Of a stretch of 64,000 nt of DNA, positions 1 through 9,612 are shown in pieces. The notes below the pieces were generated by a model. That model did no database searches and was not told where the DNA came from. It saw only the letters and a list, made by a program, of their open reading frames with translations. The stretch is from Prostheceraeus crozeri (Eukaryota; Platyhelminthes; Polycladida; Euryleptidae): positions 772,501 to 836,500 of the forward strand of contig CAJQUW010008964.1 of assembly GCA_907163375.1 (NCBI GenBank), read 5' to 3'. Each line of letters begins with the position of its first letter. Within the stretch, counting starts at the first letter, position 1. A program made the translations under genes and the position numbers.

Positions 1-1950
1 TGATACACGATGTACGTGCACCGAAAATTTCAAAAAGTTAATCTAAAGTACTTATTAAAGCATAGGCGAAATATTATTTTGTTTCGTGTTCTAGATTCTA
101 GTAACAGTCATTTGGAATTCAGAATTCTTGGTGACAGGGTCTCAATCTTTCATAATAAGTGTTGATGTTTTCTAAGGTTTAGTGCAAATTTGCTAGTAAC
201 TTTTCAATTTCGAAAATATATGTAATCTTTCTATCTGATTTATGCCGGAAATTGAATTAAAAAACACTTAGTTGTATCAGCGGACGTTTCGGGTCCAGAA
301 CCATTTTCAACGCAAAGGAAAAAAATTCGGTAGAGCATTAGGAAGATTCAAATAGTGCTTAAGACTTTGAAGCAGACCTACATAGGCCTCCTTTAATTAT
401 ACATGTACTTTCAATACTTCCAACACTTGACCATCTCATTACACTTCGACCATACGTCTGTAAAATAGCCCATACGGAACTCTTAAGCTAGATGAAAACC
501 AAAATCATATACATATTATTAAATTACTACGACGCGGCGGGCTTTTAATTGATTCTTTCAAAAAATATGTAATAAAGAGAGTTTATTTTTGATTATTTTT
601 CAAAATAACTGAGCACATCAGGAAATATAGAGGGATTCGAAGCAATGTCATCGTTATCTACGAATTAGAATGCGAGAATGTCAATATCCCGACATTGTTC
701 AACTTAAAGCTGCCGCTGTAATGTGATGATTATGACAAAAATTGAGTACCGAAAAATCTTTCGTTTGGATCGCTGGTCACTGGAATGCCAAATACAGCAT
801 ATACCTTGGCAAGAGGAACAGCGGTATAGAGTATGCAGTAGTCACTATGAGATTCCGAAATTCTTAAGTCGCGGGAATTGAGACTTCGTGGCCTAAAATG
901 GTTCATCATTTGATCTTGAATTATCTAGTGTTTGTCATTTCTTTCTCAACATCAGGAAATCCATCTGTTATTTTGTGATATAACCGTGACTTTCAAAAGG
1001 TTTCATTTTCATGACATAGAAATTTGAAGTTTGAATAGAAGTGATAAATTGAATTGAACAATATTCTCCTAGTTGAATTAATCTACTGTATGCTTCAAAT
1101 GAATATAATGAACAACAGATGGAAGTTAAAATGAATTAGTTATGATTGAAGATATACAGTAAAGCACCGATTTTATCAAGGTTCACACAGCTCGGTGCAC
1201 CGGCCCGAGAACTGGTGCAAGCAGAAAAACGGGTGAACCGCGCACAGCCATACTTAAAGTATACTAAAGGTTTGCCACCTATATAATTTTCTTCCAAATT
1301 GTAAGGTCTAAATGAGAATTGAAGGTGCCAATTGAAAATCTAAGATCTAATGAATGTGCATAAAAGTGCATAAAGTTTGTTCTTCGCTATCTTTTATAGT
1401 ATGTAAATATGGATCGTGTGGGTGTTAAACAAATTGTTGAGCATACGAAAGTGATAAGAATTTATGTTCCTTGCCCGTATATATCATGTTATTTCAGCAT
1501 TGTTGACTGATGAAATAATTATCGCATCTAGTAAATGATCTTTTCAATGAAACGCGTGACCTTTGAATGCCTTCTCAACACGATTTTATGAATAGCTACG
1601 TCGTAGCAACTCAACCATAGTGCGTTGAATGTCATTGAGAAAAAAGATACATGTAATTGTGCATGCATTTCAGAAGCGATAAATTCTATATAAAGTGACA
1701 TAACTGCGACATAATTAGCTTCAAGCAACTCAAAGAGAAATCCTTTACAGTAGAAACCACAGTGTTCCTGTCTTTGAAATGAACGGAACTGTGTGACTGA
1801 TGGTTTGAACGGTGAACCAGTGAATGTCGTGGGAGCATCGGTCGATTTATATTATCGAACGAACGGCCAAAGGAGTCCTTTCGAAAGCAATAAACGCGTA
1901 CAATGAGATGCTCTTACATAAGCTTCATAGCAAATAAAATAAATTAGCGA
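1..1950. other. No recognisable gene
   Basis: AT-rich DNA with no reading frame showing a known domain and no convincing exon. A short GC-richer patch around 1190-1250 could be a transposon end, but I found no partner end. Nothing else stands out. Confidence 0.5.
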
Positions 1951-2053
1951 TGTTTATACTCGGAGGCACATAAGGCACGGAGCCTTTTTCCATGTGGCCG
2001 AGTTGTTATTTATCCTACCCTCATTCTTTTTGTGCTGAGTGATTAGCAATAAT
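1951..2053 (-). repeat. SINE 3' half (split copy, part 1)
   Basis: This stretch matches the 3' half of the complete SINE at 32586-32810: the same run of GGCAC, GAGCCTTTTTCCATGTGGCC and ATTCTTTTTGTGCTGAGTG in the same orientation. The match stops at 2053 and resumes at 5918 with the promoter-bearing head of the same SINE, so one SINE was cut in two by the insertion 2054-5916. The element reads on the minus strand. Confidence 0.8.
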
Positions 2054-2410
2054 GGTACATTCCACGAAAAAGTGGAAAGCCACATTCAAAATTAAAACGA
2101 TAGTTACACGAAAATATTTGATTGTATACCAACAATCATGCACTAAATGAACATAAAACACTAGAATCCGATAACTTATCATCAATTTTAGGCTAGAAAA
2201 ATTATCTAGAAAATGTATTTTTTTCATTTTAATTTTCCGTAATTTCATTCATTTTTTTTCAAGATATTTTTCCCTATGATAAAACGTTTGGAATTGGCTA
2301 AATTGTCAATATTATGAATATTAGTATCCGAAAGATATATTAACATGCTAGATTTCTGTCATGGGTGTGTAATTATGATACATAATTAATTTCGAAAAAT
2401 TGATTAATAA

Positions 2411-2635
2411 ATGTTAAGTCCGTCACGAAATTGAACTATTTTTTGCCTACAACATAATAGAGTTGTTATTAATTGTTGCAATCATAGCGGTTCTGCCATT
2501 CATATATCACTTATAAAGGCCATAAGCGCATTATACCTGCAAATGAGGCATAACGGAAATATGGCGGAATTTATTTTGTTAAGTCCGTCACATTAATTGT
2601 GACGGACTTAACATGGTGTGTGATGGACTTAACAT
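2411..2635. repeat. Left cluster of TTAAGTCCGTCAC subterminal repeats
   Basis: Four copies lie here: plus orientation at 2411-2426 and 2579-2591, inverted at 2599-2612 and 2620-2635 (one mismatch). The second and third form a near-perfect palindrome around TTAAT. Four more copies occur near the other end, all in plus orientation. Such clusters are typical transposase-binding sites in DNA transposons; that role is inferred. Confidence 0.75.
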
Positions 2636-3794
2636 CTTGTTGCACTGATTACTGTAACCGATGCTACGGAGCCAATATTAGTGCTTGTATGTTGAATTCT
2701 TGGAAAGGTTCCGTTCCAATTCCAAGATTCATTCAATTCCAACTAGGATTCAAATTCCCAACGAAGACGATGGGGAAGTATCGTACGTGTGGTGGTCAAG
2801 TGATGAATCTGAAAGTAAACGTCGGATGCAAATGAAGGTAACACGCAGCGTTCTTGGCGCATTGAGCATTTTCATCGATCTTTTGAAACAGTTTGTTGTC
2901 CATCATTTGATCAAACGTCATCAAAGTAAAGCTTATCAGTTAGCTAAGTCTAACTTAACTGACAAGTCGTTCGTTATCCATTGTGATTTTAGTGAAAATA
3001 TCCTTGTTTCTCTCAGGATGCCGTGCAGTCATCTTATTGGGCTCAAAACACAATTTCGTTGTTCACGGTAACTGTATACCTTGTAGAGAAACCTGCTGAG
3101 ATGTTATGTTTCGTGACTGATGAAACGGAACAGACCAAGATCACTATCAGTGTACTTCAGTGGAAAGTCCTTGAATTGTATTGTAAGGCTAGGGGCTCAT
3201 TTCATGTATAGTCCGACGGACCATCGCAACAATTCAAAAATCGGTTTATGATTACTTTCCTCGAAATGGCACGTGAACATTTTGACCAAAGCCATCCCGA
3301 CGCCATAGATGGCATGGGAGGCAGCATAAAACGTGCCGTAGCAAATAGTATCAAAACAAGGAAAGCCCTCAGCTTCTGATTTCGTCAGGGCATTGGATGA
3401 AACTGACACAAAAGTAAACTGTGTCCATGTACCGAAAGATGAAATTCATCTAACCTATGAACAAAAATTCAAAGATGTCTTAGAGACATCGTGCAAAAGA
3501 TCCGGCATAAAGCAGACCCATTACTGGGAGGTAGGCCCATCGTCGGAGAGTGTTCTACACAAAATAACTCCAGATCAATCGACATTGACGCCGGCACCGC
3601 AATTCAAAATGAATGATTGGGTCAAGGTTTTGTATGATGGGATTCATTATCCCGGAGTCATCACTGAAGTGTTGAATGACTCTCAAGGTTACATGTTAAG
3701 TGCGATGGAGCCTTTACCTTTGGACAACCATTTCAAATGGCCGGCATTTGGAGATATAACTCTTTATTCGCCTGATTCAATACTGTGCGTCATA

Positions 3795-5192
3795 CGAGGG
3801 TCATGTCAAAAGTCCGTGCCGATGATGTGTAAAGTAAAACTAACTATTAGAACAACGTATTCTATATTAAAATCCTTCAAAATAGTCTCCTGCCGACTCA
3901 ATTACACGATTCCAACGATCTGGTAACTGTTGAATGCCCCCAGTAAGCTTTGAAATGACAACATCTCGTATACAGCGCTCGGCAGACGCAACAACCGCTT
4001 TCAGAGACTCGAAACGAATTCCTCTCATGGGACACTTGAAGGCAGGAAAGAGATGGAAGTCACAGGGGCTGAGGTCGGGAGAGTAGGGAGGATGTGGCAA
4101 GGTTTCCCAGCCATAACCATCAATTACCTCTTGAACAGCTCGAGCTGAATGTGATGACGCATTGTCATGCAAAATGATGACGTCATCCAGTCGTTGAGGT
4201 CTCTTCTTCCTGATGGCAGCTCGAAGGTGGTTCTGGAGAAATCGTCGATAATAAGCGCCGTTCACGGTCTGTTTTGGAGGCACTGAATGCACCAACAAAA
4301 TGCCTTCCATGTCGTAGGCAACAATTAACATAACCTTAATCTTCGAAGGACCTTGGCGAAACTTCTTCGGCCTTGGTGTTGGGGAACCTTCACGCCTCCA
4401 CTCTGCAGACTGGCTCTTCAGTTCCGGCTCGTAGCATTTCGCCCATGTTTCATCGAGTGTGATGATACGACGAAGAAAGTCTTCACCTTCGCGCCGATAT
4501 CGAAGTCGAAGTTGACGAGAAATTCGTAATCGACGATCCATTTGCTCTTGTGCGAGGCAATGAGGGACCTAACGAGCACAAATTTCGCGCATCTTGAGTT
4601 CTTCAGTGAGAATTCGGTGGATGGACTTCTCAGAAACACCCAATTCTGAGGATAACTCCTCGCAAGTCCAACGACGATCATTAGACATCTTCTCTTCCAC
4701 AGCCTTCACCATTTGCGGAACCACTGCGGTGGGCGGTCTTCCAGAACGAGAAAAATCTGCCGTTGAGCTCTCACCAGTCTTGAATCGGAACACCCATTTT
4801 CTCACTGTTCTTTCTTTGAAGGCATCTTCTCCACATGCTTCTGAGAGCTGCGCTGTGATTTCCTGTACGCTGACATTTCTCGAGAACTGAATTTTGATGA
4901 ACGATCGTTACTCCTCAGCAGTGAACTCCATTATTGTGATTGTTCATCGTTTCAGTGAATGATGTTCTGTCATTGTAAAGTTTAAAAATTTGAATTTCAA
5001 CGTAGCCGACCGGCAATAGGTAGCCACGTATCTTAATCGATCTCTCATTCAAAAGCAAAAGCTATGAACGCGCTGAATTTTTGTATGTGAGCTAGATATC
5101 TATGTAAGATTGACAGGGTGAAATATGAACTCGATCACTTCAATGATATCGGAGCTTTAAAATTTCGGCACGGACTTTTGACATGACCCTCG
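3795..5192 (-). mobile_element. mariner transposon with intact termini
   Basis: A 28-bp inverted repeat beginning CGAGGGTCATGTCAAAAGTC lies at 3795-3822 and its exact complement at 5165-5192. TA dinucleotides flank both ends (3793-3794, 5193-5194), the standard mariner target duplication. Length, 1,398 bp, is normal for an autonomous mariner. Perfect TIRs suggest a fairly young insertion. It interrupts the transposase-like gene of the element at 2054-5916. Confidence 0.95.
3867..4931 (-). pseudogene. mariner transposase with two nonsense codons
   Basis: The minus frame runs 354 codons from ATG at 4931 to the stop at 3867, the normal length for mariner. The N-terminal part has the paired helix-turn-helix layout (VRKWVFRFK, GRPPT, SIHRIL). 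The catalytic part shows TLDETW, ILHDNASSHSA and YSPDLSPCDFHLFP. Counting from the Asp of HDN to the Asp of PCD gives 34 intervening residues, the DD34D signature. Two in-frame stops break it: TAA at codon 8 (4910-4908) and TAG at 4571-4569, where a Trp codon would fit. No frameshift was seen, so decay is light. The protein would cut and paste elements carrying the 28-bp TIRs. Confidence 0.92.
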
Positions 5193-5514
5193 TACGTGCT
5201 CCTACACCAGTCAACAACCGTGGACACTATTTTTTTGAAACTTTGTGAATAGTAGAAAGCAGATTATTGGATAATTTGAGTGTTTTGAATTTCCTGACAT
5301 GTACCATGAAAGAGGATCATTTTAATTGCTAATTACAATTGTTCACTAAATTACAATTTTTTATTTTTCAATAAAAATCATCCGTAAATAACAGAGATAC
5401 AGTTTTTAGCGGGTTTCAGTTAAGAGACACGTGCCATTATACCGAAAACATTATTAAATAGCAATTAAAAAGCGTCAACATAACTTAAAAGAGGAGATCC
5501 CGTTGGTGCAAAAT

Positions 5515-5901
5515 ATGTTAAGTCCATCACGTTAAGTCCGACACATCATGATTTTTTTGGTGTGTGCTCATATACATTCCAAAAAATCTTGAAATTGGTT
5601 TGGGGATGTCAATATGGGTACTAACATTAAGAAATGTTCAGTTGAACTTTCAACTATCAAATAAGGAATCACATAAGGAATCTTATGCTAAAGACAGGAA
5701 AGTGAAAAATGCAAATTCTGCTGTTAAGTCCGTCACACGCACATAGTTGCTGGTTGCTAAGCAACCATCGGTGCGATTCGCACCAAACTTTCACATGATG
5801 TTACGGGGACATATGTTGCCATCATGCTAGAATATCAAGTAAATCGGTTAAATACTTTGGCCAGTAGAATAATTTGAGTCTGCGATGTTAAGTCCGTCAC
5901 A
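5515..5901 (+). repeat. Right cluster of TTAAGTCCGTCAC subterminal repeats
   Basis: Plus-orientation copies lie at 5515-5530 (CCATCAC variant), 5531-5544 (CCGACAC variant), 5724-5738 and 5885-5901. The last lies just inside the right TIR of the element. Together with the left cluster they mark both ends of the element. Confidence 0.75.
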
Positions 5902-5917
5902 CTCGTGGAATGCACCT

Positions 5918-6025
5918 AATGCAGAGTGTGCCTATTTTAAAATTCTTAGGTTTGACCCGATCAAGATTTGAATCAAAATCTCCAGGACGCAGAGCGAACA
6001 CTCTACCGCAAGGCCTCAGCGCCGG
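5918..6025 (-). repeat. SINE head (split copy, part 2)
   Basis: Read on the minus strand this begins GGCCTTGCGGTAGAGTGTTC, an RNA polymerase III A-box-like stretch, with a decayed B box (TTCAAATC) further on. It matches the tRNA-derived head of the full SINE at 32586-32810. It is the other half of the fragment at 1951-2053. Confidence 0.75.
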
Positions 6026-6191
6026 TCACGTGAGTCATGTGAACTCGGGCGGGACTAAGTACGATTTCCATTCACATGTCATGTTTGGTCCAACAGTTGA
6101 AAGTCAAACATTATACTTTTAACAACGGATTTACGCAAATAAAGCGTTGTTAAAACTTAATTCTGCCAATTAACATTAAGGGGTAACATTA

Positions 6192-6266
6192 GATACAGCA
6201 GCTCAGTTGGCAGAGCAACGGGTCTACATAATCTGGAGTTGTAGGTTCGAGTCCTAGCAGCCGCAC
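6192..6266 (+). pseudogene. Decayed tRNA or tRNA-derived SINE head
   Basis: A D-arm (GCTCAGTTGGCAGAGC), an anticodon-like stem-loop and a T-arm/B box (TAGGTTCGAGTCCTA) are in the right order, followed by CAGCCGCA where the 3' acceptor strand and discriminator should be. The 5' acceptor strand does not pair with it (about 3 of 7 positions), so a working tRNA is unlikely. It may be a mutated tRNA gene or the head of a SINE; I cannot assign an isotype safely. Confidence 0.5.
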
Positions 6267-6475
6267 ATTCTTTATAAGGCAACTTGATCTATCATTCACT
6301 TCATCTCATTCTTGCTGCTTATTGCATATTTCTGGTGAACGTTGACAGAAGATAAGGTGAATGTTATTCTAATTTTGACCTCCTTCTCCTATTTATCCTA
6401 CTTTCGACAATTGTTGAAGTATATTTTGACGCATCTATCAACTTGGAACTCAAAGTGATGTTGATCTTTTTGCAG

Positions 6476-6558
6476 TGTGTGTCAGGAAAATGCTAAGCAA
6501 CAGTCTGGTATTAATGCAAAGAATGAGGAAATTCGACAATTAACGGAAGAACGAAAAG
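6476..6558 (+). CDS. Internal exon of a coiled-coil gene (exon a)
   Basis: An acceptor (cttttttgcag) precedes T then 27 open codons and a final G before gttagt. The peptide is polar and Glu/Gln/Lys-rich (for example NAKNEEIRQLTEERK), as in a coiled coil. It ends one base into a codon, and the exon at 15770 starts with the two missing bases, so the two join in frame as a continuous helix. The 83-nt length is typical of an internal exon. The next intron is 9.2 kb and contains the Tc1 element. Upstream exons must exist but I could not identify them. Phase agreement across four exons is the main support. Confidence 0.6.
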
Positions 6559-6860
6559 GTTAGTTGGTTAACACTTTCATATCTGCATATCTGAATTCAC
6601 CCATCAAAAGCACAAATGAGTGAAGGCATGAAGTCAATATAAACATGTGAAGTCTGAAATAACGGTATTATCAGAATCCTGATCAAAATTGAAAATGTTT
6701 TGGTATTTTTTGGTCCTATAATATGTTCACGAAGCCTCCTTACTTCAGGGTTGCTGAAATTTAATTGAAAGAAAACTTGAGGACTGCAAACATAGACACA
6801 ATGAGAAAATCTGTACGTCCATGTATATCATGTTGCATTAGAAAATGCCTGCACGAAATA

Positions 6861-8519
6861 CAGTCCGTTTCATAAAAAGTGGATCATCCTAAAATTTGAC
6901 TAAATAAAACATAAGTATGATACAGAAAGCATTTTTCATGTTATTTCATGTCCCTAATATATTTAAATGTCCTTATATAATCTGATAAGCTATGATACAG
7001 TAACGGTTCTTAAGAAGCTAATATTTTGTGGCCCTACCCTTATTGTCAATGACATTACCAATTCGTCTAGGCATTGATTCGATGATATCGTTGATTTTTG
7101 ACTGATCTAACTTTATCCACTCTCTTTTTAACAGTGACGTAAGTTGTGATACGCCATCTGTAGGTAGCAGTGAACGACGAACGTTAAGTTTTAGAATACT
7201 CCATACATTTTCTATGGGATTCAGATCAGGAGAATGAGCTGGCCAAGGTAATGTCCTAAGCCTTAATTGAGACTTGCATAAGTTGACTCTACTACTCCTG
7301 TGACACGTAGCATTATCATCCATAAATAACCAAGTCGATCGATGGATCACCAAGTTGATCTGTCATTTGGCCAATGTTCATTCGTAAAACATTCACATAG
7401 CGTTCAGAATTCATGGTTCCTTGCTGTATGTGAAGTTCAGAGCGGCCATTGGTCCAAATGCCAGCCCAAATCAGTAGAGTCGCACCACCTTGTACCCGGG
7501 GACGATGTAAATGTCTCGGAATTTCCTGATCAGATTTTATTCATAATCTCAATCGACCATCACTATCCTTCAGACGGACTGATGCCTCATCAGACCAGAC
7601 AACCCGATCCCATTGATTTCGCCAGTGACAATGACTCATTGCCCATCTGAGACGTCTTTTTGTATGCTGATCTGATAGTTCGATCTGAGAGGGCCTCTTA
7701 CAGCTCTTGAAATTCGACTCAATAAGTCTTCTAAGAATAGTGGACTTAGAAATAGACGAGTCTAGTGCAGCCATCTCAGTTAACGAGAGACTTGGATCAA
7801 CTTTAACAAATCTCAAAATTAGGCAGTCTCTACGTTTGGATGTTTTGCGTGGACGGCCAGAGCCCTCTTTACGACAGAGTCGAAAATCATCATTATGCCA
7901 TCGATGCACATTTGTGTAAGGGGCATTTAGTCGCTTGCTTGTAGCTCGCAAAGAAAACACTAGTTCTAGCAAGGCTGACACTTTGCCTTTTGTGAATGCG
8001 ATCTCGTTATTCTTCATTTGTGTTTTGTATTGTTTTCAACCGGTAAGAGATAGATTTCTGGCTGAAAGCAATCACGAGTGCTGCCAACACCACCGCAACG
8101 AAGTCAGGAAGCTATGGAACATGAAGTCCAGTTAATCACATGTAGCAGTCACATTATTGTTGATGAATAATGGTGCTATACTGGCTCTGATTGACCGATT
8201 TTCTTTATTTTTGTTTTGCTTGATAGCTTTTGGCTTGTAGAACAACATATTACTTAACAAAGGAAACAAATGTAATTTTATAAGAGAGGTATGATTTTGT
8301 GTAACATTGCTAAATGAAGATCAAATTATCTACTACTTTTTTTATCTATAACAGGAAAACAACTCAATATTCATGCTTGAAATTTCCAACAATGATATTA
8401 GTAAGCACAACTGACATATCTTCCAAATTTCAGAGAAATTCGTTCAAGTTTGGCGGAGTTAGACAAAGTTAAAGTTAAGGCGATGTTTAAGGGTGATCCA
8501 TTTTTTATGAAACAATCTG
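6861..8519 (-). mobile_element. Tc1-type transposon
   Basis: About 30-bp terminal inverted repeats, CAGTCCGTTTCATAAAAAGT at the left and its slightly diverged complement at 8490-8519, are flanked by TA on both sides (6859-6860, 8520-8521). The transposase gene runs on the minus strand. Length is 1,659 bp, normal for Tc1. It lies within the first large intron of the coiled-coil gene. Confidence 0.9.
7018..8017 (-). pseudogene. Tc1-family transposase, frameshifted
   Basis: The 5' part (8017 to 7541) carries the N-terminal helix-turn-helix region with GRPRKT and reaches the first catalytic motif VVWSDEA. The 3' part (7353 to 7018) has LFMDDNATCH and SPDLNPIENVW, with 34 residues between the second Asp and the Glu: the DD34E signature of Tc1. 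The two parts are in different frames, so at least one frameshift lies near 7540-7360, where the reading between them is still recognisable. The product would be a nuclear DNA cut-and-paste enzyme; this copy cannot make it intact. Confidence 0.9.
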
Positions 8520-8559
8520 TAGTTTCTTTATGCACTAAATGTATTTATGTTGACAACTA

Positions 8560-8772
8560 AGGTATGTCTCAGTATATTGAATATCTAAAGAGATTTGCAA
8601 CTATTAGGTCAATAAAAGACTCAGACACCCTTGATTCCGTGACCGCAGTCGCCTGACCTAGGAATCGAACCAAGTCTGTAGTGGAGACGAGCTCTAACCT
8701 TTTTCACTAGGCCACGGTGACGATTCAAGAGGAATGCCAGTGAAGGCAGAAGTCATCTCCAAGCGATGTGGA
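8560..8772 (-). repeat. tRNA-derived SINE, copy 1
   Basis: On the minus strand there is an A-box-like TGGCCTAGTGAAAAAGGTTA and B box GGTTCGATTCC about 40 bases on. A second copy at 8880-9071 matches along about 200 bp in the same orientation, including AGTATNTAAAGAGAnnnNCA at its left side. Confidence 0.65.
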
Positions 8773-8879
8773 CAGCTTATTGTCCTGTTATTATTGACAG
8801 AACGCTACCCGCATACATTTTGTTGCGAGACGGCATGTCAGCCTGTCATGGACTATGCCACACAGTTGATTGACAACAA

Positions 8880-9152
8880 AGGTCTGTCGCAGTATCTAAA
8901 GAGAATGACAGCTATTAAGTCACCAACACCCTTCATCCCTCGACTGCACTCGCCTGACGTAGGAATCGAACCGAAGTCCGTGGTTGAGACGAGCTCGCAC
9001 CTTCTTCACTAGGCCACGCTGACGGTACAAAAGGAATGCGAGTGAGGACAGCAGTTATCTCTAAGCGATATGCTGTCGATATCACTCGGAGATGACTACT
9101 GTCTTCTGTCGCATTTCTTTTGCACCTAGTGAAGAAGGTGTGAGGTAATAAT
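8880..9152 (-). repeat. tRNA-derived SINE, copy 2, with an inverted fragment
   Basis: The copy at 8880-9071 has the same boxes (TGGCCTAGTGAAGAAGGTGC, GGTTCGATTCC). The next 80 bases (9072-9152) return in inverse order to CCTAGTGAAGAAGGTGTGAG, making a partial palindrome around 9070. A head-to-head second insertion or an inverted duplication would explain this. Confidence 0.6.
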
Positions 9153-9413
9153 AAATAATTTACCGGTAATAATGTGCCCTAATAGCAGTAAGAAAAAATA
9201 AATTGATGTTTCCAGCTTCAATCAGAAAGGAATTTTTATCTCTTATTCACATTTCTAGTTATTATGAGTTTGTCCACATCAGCTTCCACACTAATCACCT
9301 TTTTGTATTCATTTCTTGCAAAAATTGACATGCATTTCCAACCGCTCGACTGCAAGATATAGGGATGTCATGTAACAGTTAAGGTAGTTGTGAGTAGCAA
9401 AAAAATTGTTGTT

Positions 9414-9612
9414 GTTCTCCGTGGCACAAAGGTTAAATGCTTGGCCTAGCGACCTTTTGGTCATGAGGTTGAGCCCCGAAAGTGTCATTGGAAGTTGGCA
9501 GGAAGGACATCAGGACTAAAAGTACCACAACGCTCCAGATAGAGCCTGACTGTGTTAGCACCGTCCAAGCCCTCAGCAAGAAGAAATAGTGACGCTGAAG
9601 CTTTATTTTTTT
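9414..9612 (+). repeat. tRNA-derived SINE, third family
   Basis: GTGGCACAAAGGTTAAATGC (A-box-like) is followed by GAGGTTGAGCCCC (B-box-like) at the expected distance and then by a non-tRNA body. I saw no second copy in the window. Confidence 0.5.

Larger units (their letters stand above)
2690..5245 (+). pseudogene. Decayed DDE-type transposase-like gene, interrupted by mariner
   Basis: Reading through stops and frameshifts, the plus strand holds DFSEN near 2980, QSSYW and a short hydrophobic LFTVTVY near 3030-3075, then SDG near 3210 followed by QQFKN, and DGMGG followed by KR near 3305-3340. The longest open stretch, 3393-3793, ends at the mariner target TA and the reading continues for about 17 codons after the mariner (5195-5245). 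The spacing of acidic DFSEN and SDG motifs and a downstream DGxGG motif matches a widespread family of uncharacterised invertebrate transposon proteins. Catalytic roles for the aspartates are inferred. The copy is dead: several frameshifts and stops precede 3393. Confidence 0.6.
2054..5916 (+). mobile_element. DNA transposon with 14-bp TIRs and TAAT duplication, carrying a nested mariner
   Basis: The left end GGTACATTCCACGA (2054-2067) is matched in inverse by TCGTGGAATGCACC (5903-5916). TAAT precedes the left end (2050-2053) and follows the right end (5917-5920), and removing the element restores a continuous SINE, which fixes the ends well. Inside are clusters of TTAAGTCCGTCAC repeats near both ends and a decayed transposase-like gene on the plus strand. 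Without the nested mariner the element is about 2.46 kb. A 4-bp duplication is known for Sola- and Chapaev-type families among others, but I do not recognise the termini and leave the superfamily open. Confidence 0.8.

Noticed and set aside
6192..6266. Functional tRNA gene
   Set aside because: The 5' acceptor strand does not pair with the 3' strand, so it is kept only as a tRNA-derived relic.
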